56,331 nt of DNA from Bacteroidales bacterium. GTDB taxonomy: Bacteria; Bacteroidota; Bacteroidia; Bacteroidales; UBA3824. Below the pieces are notes generated by a model. It saw nothing but the letters and a program-made list of their open reading frames with translations. It did not search any database and was not told the DNA's origin. Location: contig JAFPYR010000071.1 in NCBI GenBank assembly GCA_017412115.1, positions 1 to 56,331 on the forward strand. The letters run 5' to 3'. A program made the position numbers and the translations under genes. Shown in pieces: positions 8,761 through 16,600 of the stretch (its first letter is position 1; the number at the start of each line of letters is the position of its first letter).

Positions 8761-9900
8761 ATGGATATAAACGAAACTGAATTTGAGGAAATACGCCCTT
8801 ATTACGACAGCGAAGTTGATGGGGCAATATCAAGACTTCTGAATGAATCCGGCTTTAGAAAAACCGTGAAGTATTTTTTTCCTAACGTTCCTTTTGAAAC
8901 GGTAGAAAATATGCTTCGTAATATTCACACAATCAAGGACTTTCAGACACAGTTCATTGCAAGACTCGTCAACGGAATAGAAAAAAAATATACCTCAGGC
9001 GTTACTTTTTCGGGACTTGAAAATATTCCCGAAGGTAAAGGTTATTTAATCGTGTCAAACCACCGCGATATAATACTTGATTCGGCATTTTTGAACACGT
9101 ATTTGGCTCAGCACAACAGAGAAACTTCGGAAATCGCAATAGGCTCCAACCTCTTGATTTTTCCGTGGATAACCGACATGGTAAAACTCAACCGCACATT
9201 CGTGGTAAAACGTAATCTTTCCGTTAAAGAATTGATGGTAAGCAGTTTGGTACAGTCAAAATACATCCGTCACACGATTATTGACAAAAAAACCTCAATT
9301 TGGATTGCTCAAAGGGAAGGCCGCACAAAAAACGGCGACGATAAAACTCAAGGCAGCGTTTTGAAAATGTTCAATATGGCCGCTCAAGGCGATGTAATCT
9401 CTTCGCTTTCGGATATGAACATTGTTCCGATGAGTATTTCTTATGAATACGATCCCGTTGATATTTATAAAGTTATCGAACAATACAACAAAAAAGTGGA
9501 TTCCACTTTCAAGAAAAACAAAGTCGATGACGTTTCAGGTATGCGCAACGGCATAACGTGCGAAAAAGGACGTGTTAATATTCATTTAGGCAAACCTATC
9601 AACGAAGACCTTTTGAAAATGCCAAAGGCGGCTAACAAAAACCTTCAATACGACGAAATTGCAAAACTCATCGACCAAAAGATTTACGAGGGTTACGTTC
9701 TCTATCCGATAAATTACGTAACTGCCGATATTTTAAGCGGTTCCAACAAGTTTTCTGACAAATATACAACCCAAGAAAAGGAAAAAGCCGTAAATTATAT
9801 CGAAACTCAAGCCAAAAACTTTTCGGGCGACGTACAAATGCAGAAAGAAATGTTGATGCAGATTTACGCAAATCCTGTTTTCAACAAATTAGGACACTAA
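8761..9900 (+). CDS. Glycerolipid acyltransferase (1-acylglycerol-3-phosphate acyltransferase-like)
   Basis: About 379 residues of the glycerol-phosphate acyltransferase (PlsB/PlsC) superfamily. The acyltransferase signature SNHRD lies at 99-103; a second block, FVVKR, at about 147-151; and the substrate block REGRTKNG at about 185-192. Such enzymes transfer an acyl chain to a glycerol-phosphate or lysophospholipid at the inner membrane, and the gene follows gpsA, which makes the acceptor. No transmembrane helix is evident, so peripheral association is likely. argB starts 18 bases after it, suggesting co-transcription. The exact acceptor (G3P or lysophosphatidate) cannot be read from the sequence. 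Confidence 0.82.
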   Translation: MDINETEFEEIRPYYDSEVDGAISRLLNESGFRKTVKYFFPNVPFETVENMLRNIHTIKDFQTQFIARLVNGIEKKYTSGVTFSGLENIPEGKGYLIVSNHRDIILDSAFLNTYLAQHNRETSEIAIGSNLLIFPWITDMVKLNRTFVVKRNLSVKELMVSSLVQSKYIRHTIIDKKTSIWIAQREGRTKNGDDKTQGSVLKMFNMAAQGDVISSLSDMNIVPMSISYEYDPVDIYKVIEQYNKKVDSTFKKNKVDDVSGMRNGITCEKGRVNIHLGKPINEDLLKMPKAANKNLQYDEIAKLIDQKIYEGYVLYPINYVTADILSGSNKFSDKYTTQEKEKAVNYIETQAKNFSGDVQMQKEMLMQIYANPVFNKLGH

Positions 9901-9918
9901 GAAAAAAACTAAAAAAAA

Positions 9919-10707
9919 ATGGAAGAAATTTTCATCGTAAAAATAGGCGGCAAAGTTATTGACAACGAAGATGCACGCAACGAATTTTTGTCAAAACTTG
10001 CAAAAATCGGCAAGAACATAATACTCGTTCACGGCGGCGGAAAAGTTGCCAATCAAGTACTTTCAAGCATGGGAATAGAGCCCAAAATGGTAAACGGCAG
10101 AAGAATTACCGATGCTGAAACTTTGAAAGTCGTTACGATGGTTTATACGGGTCTGATTAACAAAACGATAACAGCAAAATTGAATTCCTTGTCAAGAAAA
10201 TCCGTAGGATTGTCAGGCGTTGACGGTGTTTTGCTTGATGCCGTAAAACGTCCCGTAAAAGATATAGATTATGGTTTTGCTGGCGATATTGAGGCTCAAG
10301 GCGTTAATACGGATTTGCTTTTGAACTTAGTAAAAAACGGTTACACGCCCGTTATCGCAACAATTGCCGCTGACAAAAACGCTCAACTTCTTAACATCAA
10401 TGCCGATACGGTTGCCTCAACGATAGCTGCCGGACTCGCTAAAAAAGCAAACGTAAATTTGTTTTTCTGTTTTGAAAAGAAAGGCGTATTGATGAATGCC
10501 GAAGACGATAACAGCGTTATCAAACTTCTTAATTCGGAAAATTATCCCGAACTTTCTAAAAAAGGTATTTTCTCAGAAGGCATGATTCCAAAACTCGAAA
10601 ACGCTTTCAAAACTATAAATCAAGGCGTTAAAAAAGTTATTATCGGAAATTCCAACGATATTGAACAATTTTTCCAAGAAAATCACGCAGGAACTTTAAT
10701 CTGCTAA
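9919..10707 (+). CDS. argB: Acetylglutamate kinase
   Basis: A 262-residue amino-acid kinase family enzyme that phosphorylates N-acetylglutamate in arginine biosynthesis. It shows IVKIGGKV (6-13), the nucleotide/substrate loop VHGGGK (about 38-43), NGRRITD (about 59-65) and NINADTVAST (about 154-163). The C-terminal EGMIPKLENA is characteristic. Length is normal for the arginine-insensitive form. No other arginine genes are in the window. It lies 18 bases behind the acyltransferase and probably shares its promoter. Confidence 0.95.
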   Translation: MEEIFIVKIGGKVIDNEDARNEFLSKLAKIGKNIILVHGGGKVANQVLSSMGIEPKMVNGRRITDAETLKVVTMVYTGLINKTITAKLNSLSRKSVGLSGVDGVLLDAVKRPVKDIDYGFAGDIEAQGVNTDLLLNLVKNGYTPVIATIAADKNAQLLNINADTVASTIAAGLAKKANVNLFFCFEKKGVLMNAEDDNSVIKLLNSENYPELSKKGIFSEGMIPKLENAFKTINQGVKKVIIGNSNDIEQFFQENHAGTLIC

Positions 10708-10788
10708 AAAATTAAAAAAACACAACCGCAACTCAAGGCATAGATTTTGAAAGTCATTTTTTTAGAATAAATAAAAATCTGACACAAA

Positions 10789-11391
10789 ATGAAAAAAATT
10801 ATTTTCTTAATGCTTTGGGTTGCGGTTGTTTTGTTTTCCGGCTGCAACAGCTCCAATCAAGACGAGAGTCATAGGCGTATAAAATCGAAAGACGGCAAAT
10901 ACAGCGTCCAACTTCCAGAAAATATGCACGAACTCAAAGGAAACGGTTTGAACGAGGCAGCCGTCATGCAATACGGCGACTTAAAAAGCGGAATTTCGTT
11001 TATGGTAATCGAAGACGACGTCCAAGAATACAAAAAAGTCATAGACACAAATATCGAAGATTTTCAAATGATGCCGTGTTTTGATACCACCAAAACCAAA
11101 GACATTTATGGTTTGAAAGGTTACGAATTTTTGATAATGCAACTCGCAAAAGGCAAAGTTGAAGATTTGACAATCGAAACCGAAATGGACGAAGATACTA
11201 TTATAAACGGTATTGACGCAAGAATTATCGAATACAAAGAAAAAATAAAAGGCGACAAATCCTACATAATACTTTGTTTTTATAAGAGCAAGGACAAAAT
11301 GTTTCAAGTTTATGCGATGACAAGTCAAAAGAAAATCGCCGACAACAAACAATCAATGCTCGAAATGGTAAAATCATTGGAAATTTATTAA
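10789..11391 (+). CDS. Conserved-type lipoprotein, unknown function
   Basis: A 200-residue protein with a lipoprotein signal peptide ending in the lipobox FSGC (Cys at about 19). The mature part is a small alpha/beta domain with alternating charged strands, ending MLEMVKSLEIY. This pattern recalls periplasmic lipoproteins that bind or insert at the membrane (a PsbP/LpqN-like style of fold), but I do not recognise a family. It is followed by its own terminator and preceded by an 81-base gap without a consensus promoter. Confidence 0.7.
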   Translation: MKKIIFLMLWVAVVLFSGCNSSNQDESHRRIKSKDGKYSVQLPENMHELKGNGLNEAAVMQYGDLKSGISFMVIEDDVQEYKKVIDTNIEDFQMMPCFDTTKTKDIYGLKGYEFLIMQLAKGKVEDLTIETEMDEDTIINGIDARIIEYKEKIKGDKSYIILCFYKSKDKMFQVYAMTSQKKIADNKQSMLEMVKSLEIY

Positions 11392-11402
11392 AAAAAAATA
11401 GA

Positions 11403-11444
11403 AAAAAATGCCGGAAAGAGAGGAAGAAACGTCCGGCATTTTTT
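11403..11444. terminator. Bidirectional hairpin terminator after the lipoprotein gene
   Basis: Arms AAAAAATGCCGGA (11403-11415) and TCCGGCATTTTTT (11432-11444) pair perfectly around a 16-base loop. T-runs follow in both directions, so it can also stop a minus-strand transcript from 11510. Confidence 0.8.
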
Positions 11445-11509
11445 GATGTTAAAAAAAAATCAAACAAACAATCAAACCGTCAAAAAAAAAATTATCTCTT
11501 TTGACATTG

Positions 11510-11517
11510 CAAAGTTA
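11510..11517 (-). promoter_or_regulatory. Orphan minus-strand -7 element
   Basis: On the minus strand TAACTTTG fits TAnnTTTG, and a TTG lies 20 bases upstream at 11538-11540. No minus-strand gene follows; a transcript would meet the terminator at 11403-11444 after roughly 60-100 bases. Confidence 0.35.
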
Positions 11518-11551
11518 CTTTCAATCTGAGTTTTACGCAATACCAGAAATT

Positions 11552-11578
11552 AGGTATTTTTTCGTGTGAAAAATACCT
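11552..11578. other. Perfect intergenic hairpin of unknown role
   Basis: Ten-base arms AGGTATTTTT and AAAAATACCT flank the seven-base loop TCGTGTG, between the lipoprotein terminator and the HAD-gene promoter. Only three Ts follow, so it is a weak terminator candidate; it could be an operator or RNA element. Confidence 0.45.
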
Positions 11579-11619
11579 TTTAGAGAGTATATCCGTTTGT
11601 TTTTCTGAGAGTTTTTGCT

Positions 11620-11627
11620 TAAATTTG
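11620..11627 (+). promoter_or_regulatory. -7 promoter element for the HAD-tatAC operon
   Basis: TAAATTTG matches TAnnTTTG and sits 28 bases before the ATG at 11655. An alternative TTG start at 11625 lies inside this element and is therefore rejected. Confidence 0.6.
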
Positions 11628-11654
11628 TCCCGAAAAAGAATAAAAAAAACAACA

Positions 11655-12302
11655 ATGAATTTTTCGTATGTAATTTTTGACATGGACGGCGTTCTGATAG
11701 ATTCGGAGCCGTTTTGGCACAGCTCGGAAAAAGAAATTTTTTATCGGGAAGGCGTTGAAATCTCGGAAGAAATGTGCGTTATGGCTCAAGGCAAAAAATC
11801 GGAACACGTCATAGAGGATTGGAAAAAAATATTTCCACTCCTTAAACGCCCTACAAGTGAATACGTTATTGAAATCGAAAACGATGTCAAAAACAAAATA
11901 AAAACTTTCGGCAAACCGATGGAAGGCGTTATTGAGGCTTTGGATTTTTTCAAACAAAACGGCATAAAAATAGCCGTTGCATCATCAAGCAAATATGCTT
12001 TGATAAACACCGTAATCGAAAAACTGGGCATCAAAGATTATTTTTCGGCGATTCATTCCTCAGAAGACGAAAAATTCGGCAAACCCGAACCTTACGTTTT
12101 TTTAAGCGCGATGAAAAAACTCGGGGCTAAATCAGGCAGCGATTGTCTTGTGATTGAAGATTCTTCAAACGGAGTTTTAGCCGGAAAACGTGCGGGAATG
12201 AAAGTTGTTGCTATCCCGGAGAAAAGCCGTTTCTCTGATTCAAGTTTTGACATTGCAGATTATAAAATTCATTCATTAAAAGAAATAACAAAATTATGGT
12301 AA
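11655..12302 (+). CDS. HAD-superfamily sugar-phosphate phosphatase/phosphomutase-like protein
   Basis: About 215 residues. Motif I is DMDGVLIDSEPFW near the N-terminus (nucleophile Asp and general acid Asp, DxD). Motif II is the ASSSK-type serine near 108, and motif IV is the acidic EDSSNG near 175. The cap follows the beta-phosphoglucomutase subclass. LIDSEPFW resembles the hexitol-phosphate/2-deoxyglucose-6-phosphatase group (YniC/HxpB), but the substrate cannot be fixed. Its 3' end overlaps tatA by seven bases, so it leads a translationally coupled HAD-tatA-tatC operon. Confidence 0.85.
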   Translation: MNFSYVIFDMDGVLIDSEPFWHSSEKEIFYREGVEISEEMCVMAQGKKSEHVIEDWKKIFPLLKRPTSEYVIEIENDVKNKIKTFGKPMEGVIEALDFFKQNGIKIAVASSSKYALINTVIEKLGIKDYFSAIHSSEDEKFGKPEPYVFLSAMKKLGAKSGSDCLVIEDSSNGVLAGKRAGMKVVAIPEKSRFSDSSFDIADYKIHSLKEITKLW

Positions 12303-12514
12303 TACTCGGAATTATAGGAACACAAGAAATTATTTTTATACTGATAATCGTATTAATACTTTTTGGTGCTAAAAAAATTCCCGAACTCATGAAAGGTTTG
12401 GGTCGCGGCGTAAAAGAATTCAAAGACGGTATGAACGGTATCGAAGGCAAAAACGAAGTTAAAAGCGAAGACAAAAAAGACCCGTCTGACCCCAAAACAG
12501 AAAGCCCAAGCTAA
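12296..12514 (+). CDS. tatA: Twin-arginine translocase subunit TatA/E
   Basis: A 72-residue protein with one N-terminal transmembrane helix (about 9-24), the conserved FG hinge in LFGAKKIPEL, an amphipathic helix (about 26-45) and a charged, unstructured tail rich in Lys, Asp and Ser. TatA oligomers form the variable pore or membrane-thinning element for folded proteins with RR signal peptides. It overlaps the HAD gene by seven bases and shares one base with the tatC start codon. No separate tatB is visible, as expected for a minimal TatAC system. Confidence 0.93.
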   Translation: MVILGIIGTQEIIFILIIVLILFGAKKIPELMKGLGRGVKEFKDGMNGIEGKNEVKSEDKKDPSDPKTESPS

Positions 12515-13299
12515 TGGAAGAAAAAAGCGGCGCAACTTTTTGGGATCATCTTGACGTTTTAAGATTTGCGCTTTTAAGGTCGGTTGTCCTTATTACGGTG
12601 CTTTCGGTTACGGCATTTTGTTTTAAGGAATTTGTTTTTGACGGGATAATTTTAGCACCCGCCAAAAATGATTTTTTCGTGTTCAGATTTTTTGAATTTA
12701 TATCGCAAAAGTTTGGTATCAAGGATTTTAACTTGGATATTCAACCCATTAAAATTATTAATACAAAACTTTCGGCTCAATTGTTCATACATTTGAGCGC
12801 ATCGTTTTATTTAGGATTTATAGCAGCCGTGCCGTATATTTTGGGCGAGATATGGTTTTTCTTAAAACCCGCTCTCTACAAAAACGAACAAAAACTCACC
12901 ATCAAAGCTTTGATTTTTATGACGGTGTTGTTTTATTCGGGCGTTTTGACCTCGTATTTTCTGATTTTTCCGCTATCGGTAAATTTTTTGGCCAATTACC
13001 AAGTAACCAGCGGAGTAGAAAATTTAATAGATTTAGACAGTTACATCGACACTTTAACGAGTTTAACATTGTCGTTAGGCATTGTTTTTGAAATTCCGGT
13101 TTTGTCGTATTTTCTTTCAAAAATCGGAATTTTAAGTTACAAATTTATGAAAAATCACCGCAAACACGCATTTGTTTTGGTCTTGATTGCAGCAGCGATT
13201 ATAACTCCCGGAACGGATATTTTTACGATGTTATTAACGGCGATGCCACTACAACTGATTTACGAATTAAGCGTAAGAATCGTTAAAAAGAACGAATAA
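12514..13299 (+). CDS. tatC: Sec-independent protein translocase TatC
   Basis: A 261-residue polytopic inner-membrane protein that recognises twin-arginine signal peptides. The N-terminus FWDHLDVLRFALLRS is the family F-x-HL-x-ELR motif with Val in place of the usual Glu. Six hydrophobic helices can be drawn. The segment LGEIWFFLKPALYKNEQK contains the conserved Glu and Pro of the cytoplasmic loop, and AAAIITPGTD near 225 is typical of the last helices. Its ATG overlaps the tatA stop by one base. A hairpin terminator follows. Confidence 0.95.
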   Translation: MEEKSGATFWDHLDVLRFALLRSVVLITVLSVTAFCFKEFVFDGIILAPAKNDFFVFRFFEFISQKFGIKDFNLDIQPIKIINTKLSAQLFIHLSASFYLGFIAAVPYILGEIWFFLKPALYKNEQKLTIKALIFMTVLFYSGVLTSYFLIFPLSVNFLANYQVTSGVENLIDLDSYIDTLTSLTLSLGIVFEIPVLSYFLSKIGILSYKFMKNHRKHAFVLVLIAAAIITPGTDIFTMLLTAMPLQLIYELSVRIVKKNE

Positions 13300-13304
13300 A
13301 AAAA

Positions 13305-13331
13305 AAACGGCGGAAAAAATTTCCGCCGTTT
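13305..13331. terminator. Bidirectional terminator between tatC and the Bax1-like gene
   Basis: Arms AAACGGCGGAAA (13305-13316) and TTTCCGCCGTTT (13320-13331) pair perfectly around AAA. T-rich sequence follows on both strands, serving the two convergent operons. Confidence 0.85.
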
Positions 13332-13352
13332 CTTTTTTCATTAAAAAAATTT

Positions 13353-14102
13353 TTAATCTCTTCTTCCGGCAAAAAGTGCGATTAATCTTAAAATTTCAAG
13401 ATAAATCCAAATCAATGTCACCATAAGACCGAAAGCACTGTACCATTCCATTTGAGCTGGAGCTTCACTTTCAACGCCGGCTTCAATAGAATTGAAATCC
13501 AAAACCAAATTAAGAGCAGCTACAATTACAATAATTGCCTGAATTATAAGTCCCACCTTTCCAAGTGAAAACACTGAAACGTTAGCACCGAAAAGACTTG
13601 CAACAATAGAAATCAAATAAAAAACACCGATTCCCAAAGTTGCAAAACTTATCACTTTAACAAAAGTGCTGCTCGCCCTTAAAATACCGAATCTGTAACA
13701 GAAAAATATTACGGCAGAAACGGCAAAAGTTGAAAACATTGCCAACGATACAATTCCATGAAACTGAGCCTCATACATTGCAGAAAGCGCTCCCAAAAGC
13801 AAACCCTCGCAAATAGCATAAAGCGGAGCAAGAATATAAGCAATATTAGCCTTAAAAACAGTTAAGAATCCCAAAACCAACGCACCTATTCCACCGCCAA
13901 TCATAAGCGGCATAAGCGCCGTAGAGCCGGAAGCGAAAAGTTTCCATGTAATTGAACCAGTTAAAAATACAAGCAAAAACAACAAAAGAGTCTTCGTTGC
14001 AACGCCTTTAACGGTCATAACGCCTTCACCCGCAAATTCACGGGCTACATTCTGTAATCTCTCTTGAGAAAATACAGGATTTGATGTCTTCGTAAAATTC
14101 AT
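13353..14102 (-). CDS. Bax inhibitor-1/YccA-type membrane protein
   Basis: A 249-residue polytopic membrane protein with about seven hydrophobic helices. The ending, with LDFNSIEAGVE, then MEWYSAFGLMVTLIWIYLE and ILRLIALFAGRRD, matches the bacterial Bax1-I branch (PF12811 type). Related proteins act as calcium-leak or stress-related channels; the role in this organism is not known. It is the last gene of a minus-strand run with ruvX and def (32-base gap to def) and shares a bidirectional terminator with tatC. Confidence 0.88.
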   Translation of the reverse strand: MNFTKTSNPVFSQERLQNVAREFAGEGVMTVKGVATKTLLLFLLVFLTGSITWKLFASGSTALMPLMIGGGIGALVLGFLTVFKANIAYILAPLYAICEGLLLGALSAMYEAQFHGIVSLAMFSTFAVSAVIFFCYRFGILRASSTFVKVISFATLGIGVFYLISIVASLFGANVSVFSLGKVGLIIQAIIVIVAALNLVLDFNSIEAGVESEAPAQMEWYSAFGLMVTLIWIYLEILRLIALFAGRRD

Positions 14103-14134
14103 AGTCGTTTATTGTTTTTTTTTAATAAAAAGTT

Positions 14135-14692
14135 TTATGCTAATTTCACTTTATAAGAACGCTCGAATTTACCTCTTGAAATATTAGCAAGTTTGTTTTT
14201 AATAAGTTTTCGTCTCAACATACCGACTTTATCGGTAAACAAAATGCCTTCCAAATGATCGAATTCGTGCTGAACAACTCTTGAGGCAGGACCCGTTAAG
14301 GTTTCCTCCTTCGGTTGAAAATTCTCATCAAAATATTTTATCTTGATACCGTCCTTTCTGACAACGTTTTCGTGAAGTCCCGGCACCGACAAACAACCCT
14401 CTTGATAAGAACAATTTTCACCGAAAATTTCAATTATTTCAGGATTAATAAAAACGCGTTTGAAACTTTTGGTAAAAACATCATTATCATCATCGGTCAT
14501 AGGTGCGGCATCCACAACAAAAAGACGCAACGACTCTCCTACTTGAGGAGCTGCCAAACCTACTCCGTCTGATTTATACATTGTTTCAAACATATTGTCA
14601 ATCAACTCTTTGAGTCCGGGATAATCCGGAGTTACTATTTCGGCTTTTTTTCTTAAAACCGAAGTTCCTATTATACTAATCGGTAATATCAT
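14135..14692 (-). CDS. def: Peptide deformylase
   Basis: A 185-residue metalloenzyme that removes the formyl group from the initiator methionine. All three signature motifs are present: GVGLAAPQVG (about 44-53), EGCLSVPG (about 98-105, metal-binding Cys) and QHEFDHLEG (about 141-149, two metal-binding His and the catalytic Glu). Length is normal. It lies 37 bases downstream of ruvX, in the same direction. Confidence 0.96.
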   Translation of the reverse strand: MILPISIIGTSVLRKKAEIVTPDYPGLKELIDNMFETMYKSDGVGLAAPQVGESLRLFVVDAAPMTDDDNDVFTKSFKRVFINPEIIEIFGENCSYQEGCLSVPGLHENVVRKDGIKIKYFDENFQPKEETLTGPASRVVQHEFDHLEGILFTDKVGMLRRKLIKNKLANISRGKFERSYKVKLA

Positions 14693-14729
14693 TTTTTTAT
14701 AAAATTATACTTTTTTTTCATTTTCAAAA

Positions 14730-15152
14730 TTAATCAACACCGTTTTCCTGAATCCACCCTTGCAGAATCAATGCAGCAGCCATTTTGTCAGTATTGCCCT
14801 TGGTCTGACGGTATTTCTTTGAAAAACCGCCCGAAACCATAACCGAAACCGCTGTTTTAGAAGTATATTCCTCATTATAAAAAAACAACGGAATCTCAGG
14901 AAACAGCCTTTTTAAATTGTCAGTGAAAAGAATTATCTGTTTTACAATCGGATTTTCTCTATCGCCGTCAGGATTTTCGGGATAGCCGACAATAATTTTT
15001 TCTACTTTGTTTTTATGAAGATAATCCTTCAAAAAAGGCGTTAAAACTGTTGTATCAACGGTTTGTAAAGGTGATACAATAATTTTTGAGGGGTCGGTAA
15101 CAGCCAATCCCGTGCGTTTTCCTCCGTAATCAATTGCAAGAAGTCGTGCCAT
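14730..15152 (-). CDS. ruvX: Putative Holliday-junction resolvase / pre-16S rRNA nuclease YqgF
   Basis: A 140-residue RNase H-fold protein. The N-terminal AIDYGGKRTGLAVTD carries the first catalytic Asp, KIIVGYPENPDG the middle strand and loop, and YNEEYTSKTA the conserved Glu/Thr region. The family processes the 5' end of 16S rRNA and has also been proposed to act in recombination. It is first in the ruvX-def-Bax1 run and has a promoter 24 bases upstream. Confidence 0.93.
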   Translation of the reverse strand: MARLLAIDYGGKRTGLAVTDPSKIIVSPLQTVDTTVLTPFLKDYLHKNKVEKIIVGYPENPDGDRENPIVKQIILFTDNLKRLFPEIPLFFYNEEYTSKTAVSVMVSGGFSKKYRQTKGNTDKMAAALILQGWIQENGVD

Positions 15153-15175
15153 AAACGGTTATGAAAAATTTCCGT

Positions 15176-15183
15176 CAAAATTA
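15176..15183 (-). promoter_or_regulatory. -7 promoter element for ruvX-def-Bax1
   Basis: On the minus strand TAATTTTG matches TAnnTTTG, 24 bases before the ruvX start codon. Confidence 0.55.
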
Positions 15184-15261
15184 AAAAAAATTTTTGATAC
15201 CCGAAAGAAAAAAATTAAGAAAAAAAATCAAAAAAAAATTATATCGTAACAAATAGTTTTG

Positions 15262-15269
15262 TATCTTTG
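15262..15269 (+). promoter_or_regulatory. -7 promoter element for mdh
   Basis: TATCTTTG is a full match to TAnnTTTG, leaving a leader of about 50 bases before the mdh start at 15325. Confidence 0.6.
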
Positions 15270-15324
15270 CCGAAAAGATTTTTTAAGTAAATTACTTATT
15301 AAAATATAAATTAATCAAATCAAA

Positions 15325-16269
15325 ATGAGTAAAATTACAGTTATCGGTGCCGGCAATGTAGGCGCAACTTGCGCTGATGCCATCGCACGCAGAGACCTCG
15401 CTACCGAGGTTGTTTTATTGGACATTAAACCCGGAATTTCTGAAGGTAAAGCACTTGACATTTGGCAGACTTCAGCTTTGGCTGGTTTCAATCACCAGAT
15501 CAAAGGCGTTACTAACGATTATAGCGCAACAGAAGGCTCTGACGTTGTAGTTATCACATCAGGCGTTCCCAGAAAACCCGGTATGAGCCGTGAAGACTTA
15601 ATCGGCGTTAACGCAGGCATCGTAAAAAGCGTAACGGAAAATGTTATCAAAGCTTCTCCTAACGCTATCATCATCATCGTTTCTAACCCCTTGGACGTAA
15701 TGACTTACGTTGCATTCAAAACCGCTAAAACATTATCAAGCAAAGTATTCGGTATGGCCGGTACTCTTGATACCGCTCGTTATAAAGCATTTTTGGCAGA
15801 AGAAATCGGCGTAACTCCTTTGGATATCCAAGCATTGCTTTTGGGCGGACACGGCGATACAATGGTTCCGCTTCCAAGATTTACCTCTGTCGGCGGTGTT
15901 CCCGTTACCGACCTTGTTGCTAAAGACAAACTCGAGGCTATCATCGAAAGAACCAAAAAAGGCGGTGGTGAATTAACTAACTTACTCGGTACTTCTGCTT
16001 GGTATGCTCCCGGTACTTCAGCTGCTTACATGGTTGAGGCTATCATCCGCGACCAGAAAAAACTCGTTCCCGTTTGCGCATACTTGGACGGTGAATACGG
16101 TTACAAAGATATGTACCTCGGCGTTCCGGTTATCCTCGGCAAAAACGGTGTTGAAAAAGTTATCGAACTCAACCTCAACGCTGAAGAAAAAGCCCTTTTG
16201 GATGCTTCAGCTCAGGCCGTTAAGAAAACTTTAGGCGTACTTGATACGATGAACGTTTTGGATAAATAA
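15325..16269 (+). CDS. mdh: Malate dehydrogenase (LDH-like type)
   Basis: A 314-residue NAD-dependent enzyme that interconverts malate and oxaloacetate. The Rossmann motif is VIGAGNVGATCA (5-16), followed by an NAD-type acidic residue in LLDIKPG. The substrate arginines lie in GVPRKPGMSR, and the catalytic His in GGHGDTMVP (about 175-183). This is the lactate dehydrogenase-like MDH form common in Bacteroidetes. Codon use is biased toward C-ending codons compared with neighbours, suggesting high expression. It stands alone with its own promoter and a strong terminator. Confidence 0.96.
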   Translation: MSKITVIGAGNVGATCADAIARRDLATEVVLLDIKPGISEGKALDIWQTSALAGFNHQIKGVTNDYSATEGSDVVVITSGVPRKPGMSREDLIGVNAGIVKSVTENVIKASPNAIIIIVSNPLDVMTYVAFKTAKTLSSKVFGMAGTLDTARYKAFLAEEIGVTPLDIQALLLGGHGDTMVPLPRFTSVGGVPVTDLVAKDKLEAIIERTKKGGGELTNLLGTSAWYAPGTSAAYMVEAIIRDQKKLVPVCAYLDGEYGYKDMYLGVPVILGKNGVEKVIELNLNAEEKALLDASAQAVKKTLGVLDTMNVLDK

Positions 16270-16296
16270 GCATAATTTTTGTTTTTTTTAGTTTTT

Positions 16297-16347
16297 TAAC
16301 CGCTGCTTGAAAAAAAATTATTTTTATTAAAGCAGCGGTTATTTTTT
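16297..16347 (+). terminator. Rho-independent terminator after mdh
   Basis: Arms TAACCGCTGCTT (16297-16308) and AAGCAGCGGTTA (16330-16341) are perfectly complementary and a run of six Ts follows. The 21-base loop is A/T-rich. Confidence 0.85.
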
Positions 16348-16526
16348 CGCCATAAAAAGCTGTTTTTTTATTATGACAACCAATAATTTTTTTGATATTT
16401 TTTAGGAAAACTTTGTTAGTAATAGATTTAATATTCTGATTATCAAAAAAATATCCGTGTTAAAAAAATGTTTAGAAAACGCTATATTTTTTTAACAAAA
16501 AATTTTGAAGTTAAATTAAAATAAAA
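16348..16526. other. AT-rich intergenic stretch
   Basis: The gap between mdh and the glycogen synthase gene is 331 bases. Apart from the mdh terminator and the promoter at 16527 I see no ORF with a plausible start, no tRNA-like fold and no clear repeat. Confidence 0.6.
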
Positions 16527-16534
16527 TAATTTTG
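16527..16534 (+). promoter_or_regulatory. -7 promoter element for the glycogen synthase operon
   Basis: TAATTTTG matches TAnnTTTG, 66 bases before the ATG at 16601. Confidence 0.5.
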
Positions 16535-16600
16535 GATAATTCTTTCATTGCGGAAGAATTGACTTTTTTAATTAGAAATCAATAAAAATTTGAGAATAAA

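Noticed and set aside
11552..11578. Riboswitch in the HAD-tatAC leader
   Set aside because: The hairpin lies upstream of the promoter at 11620, so it would not be in that transcript.
11625..11654. TTG start giving a longer HAD protein
   Set aside because: The codon is within the -7 element at 11620-11627.
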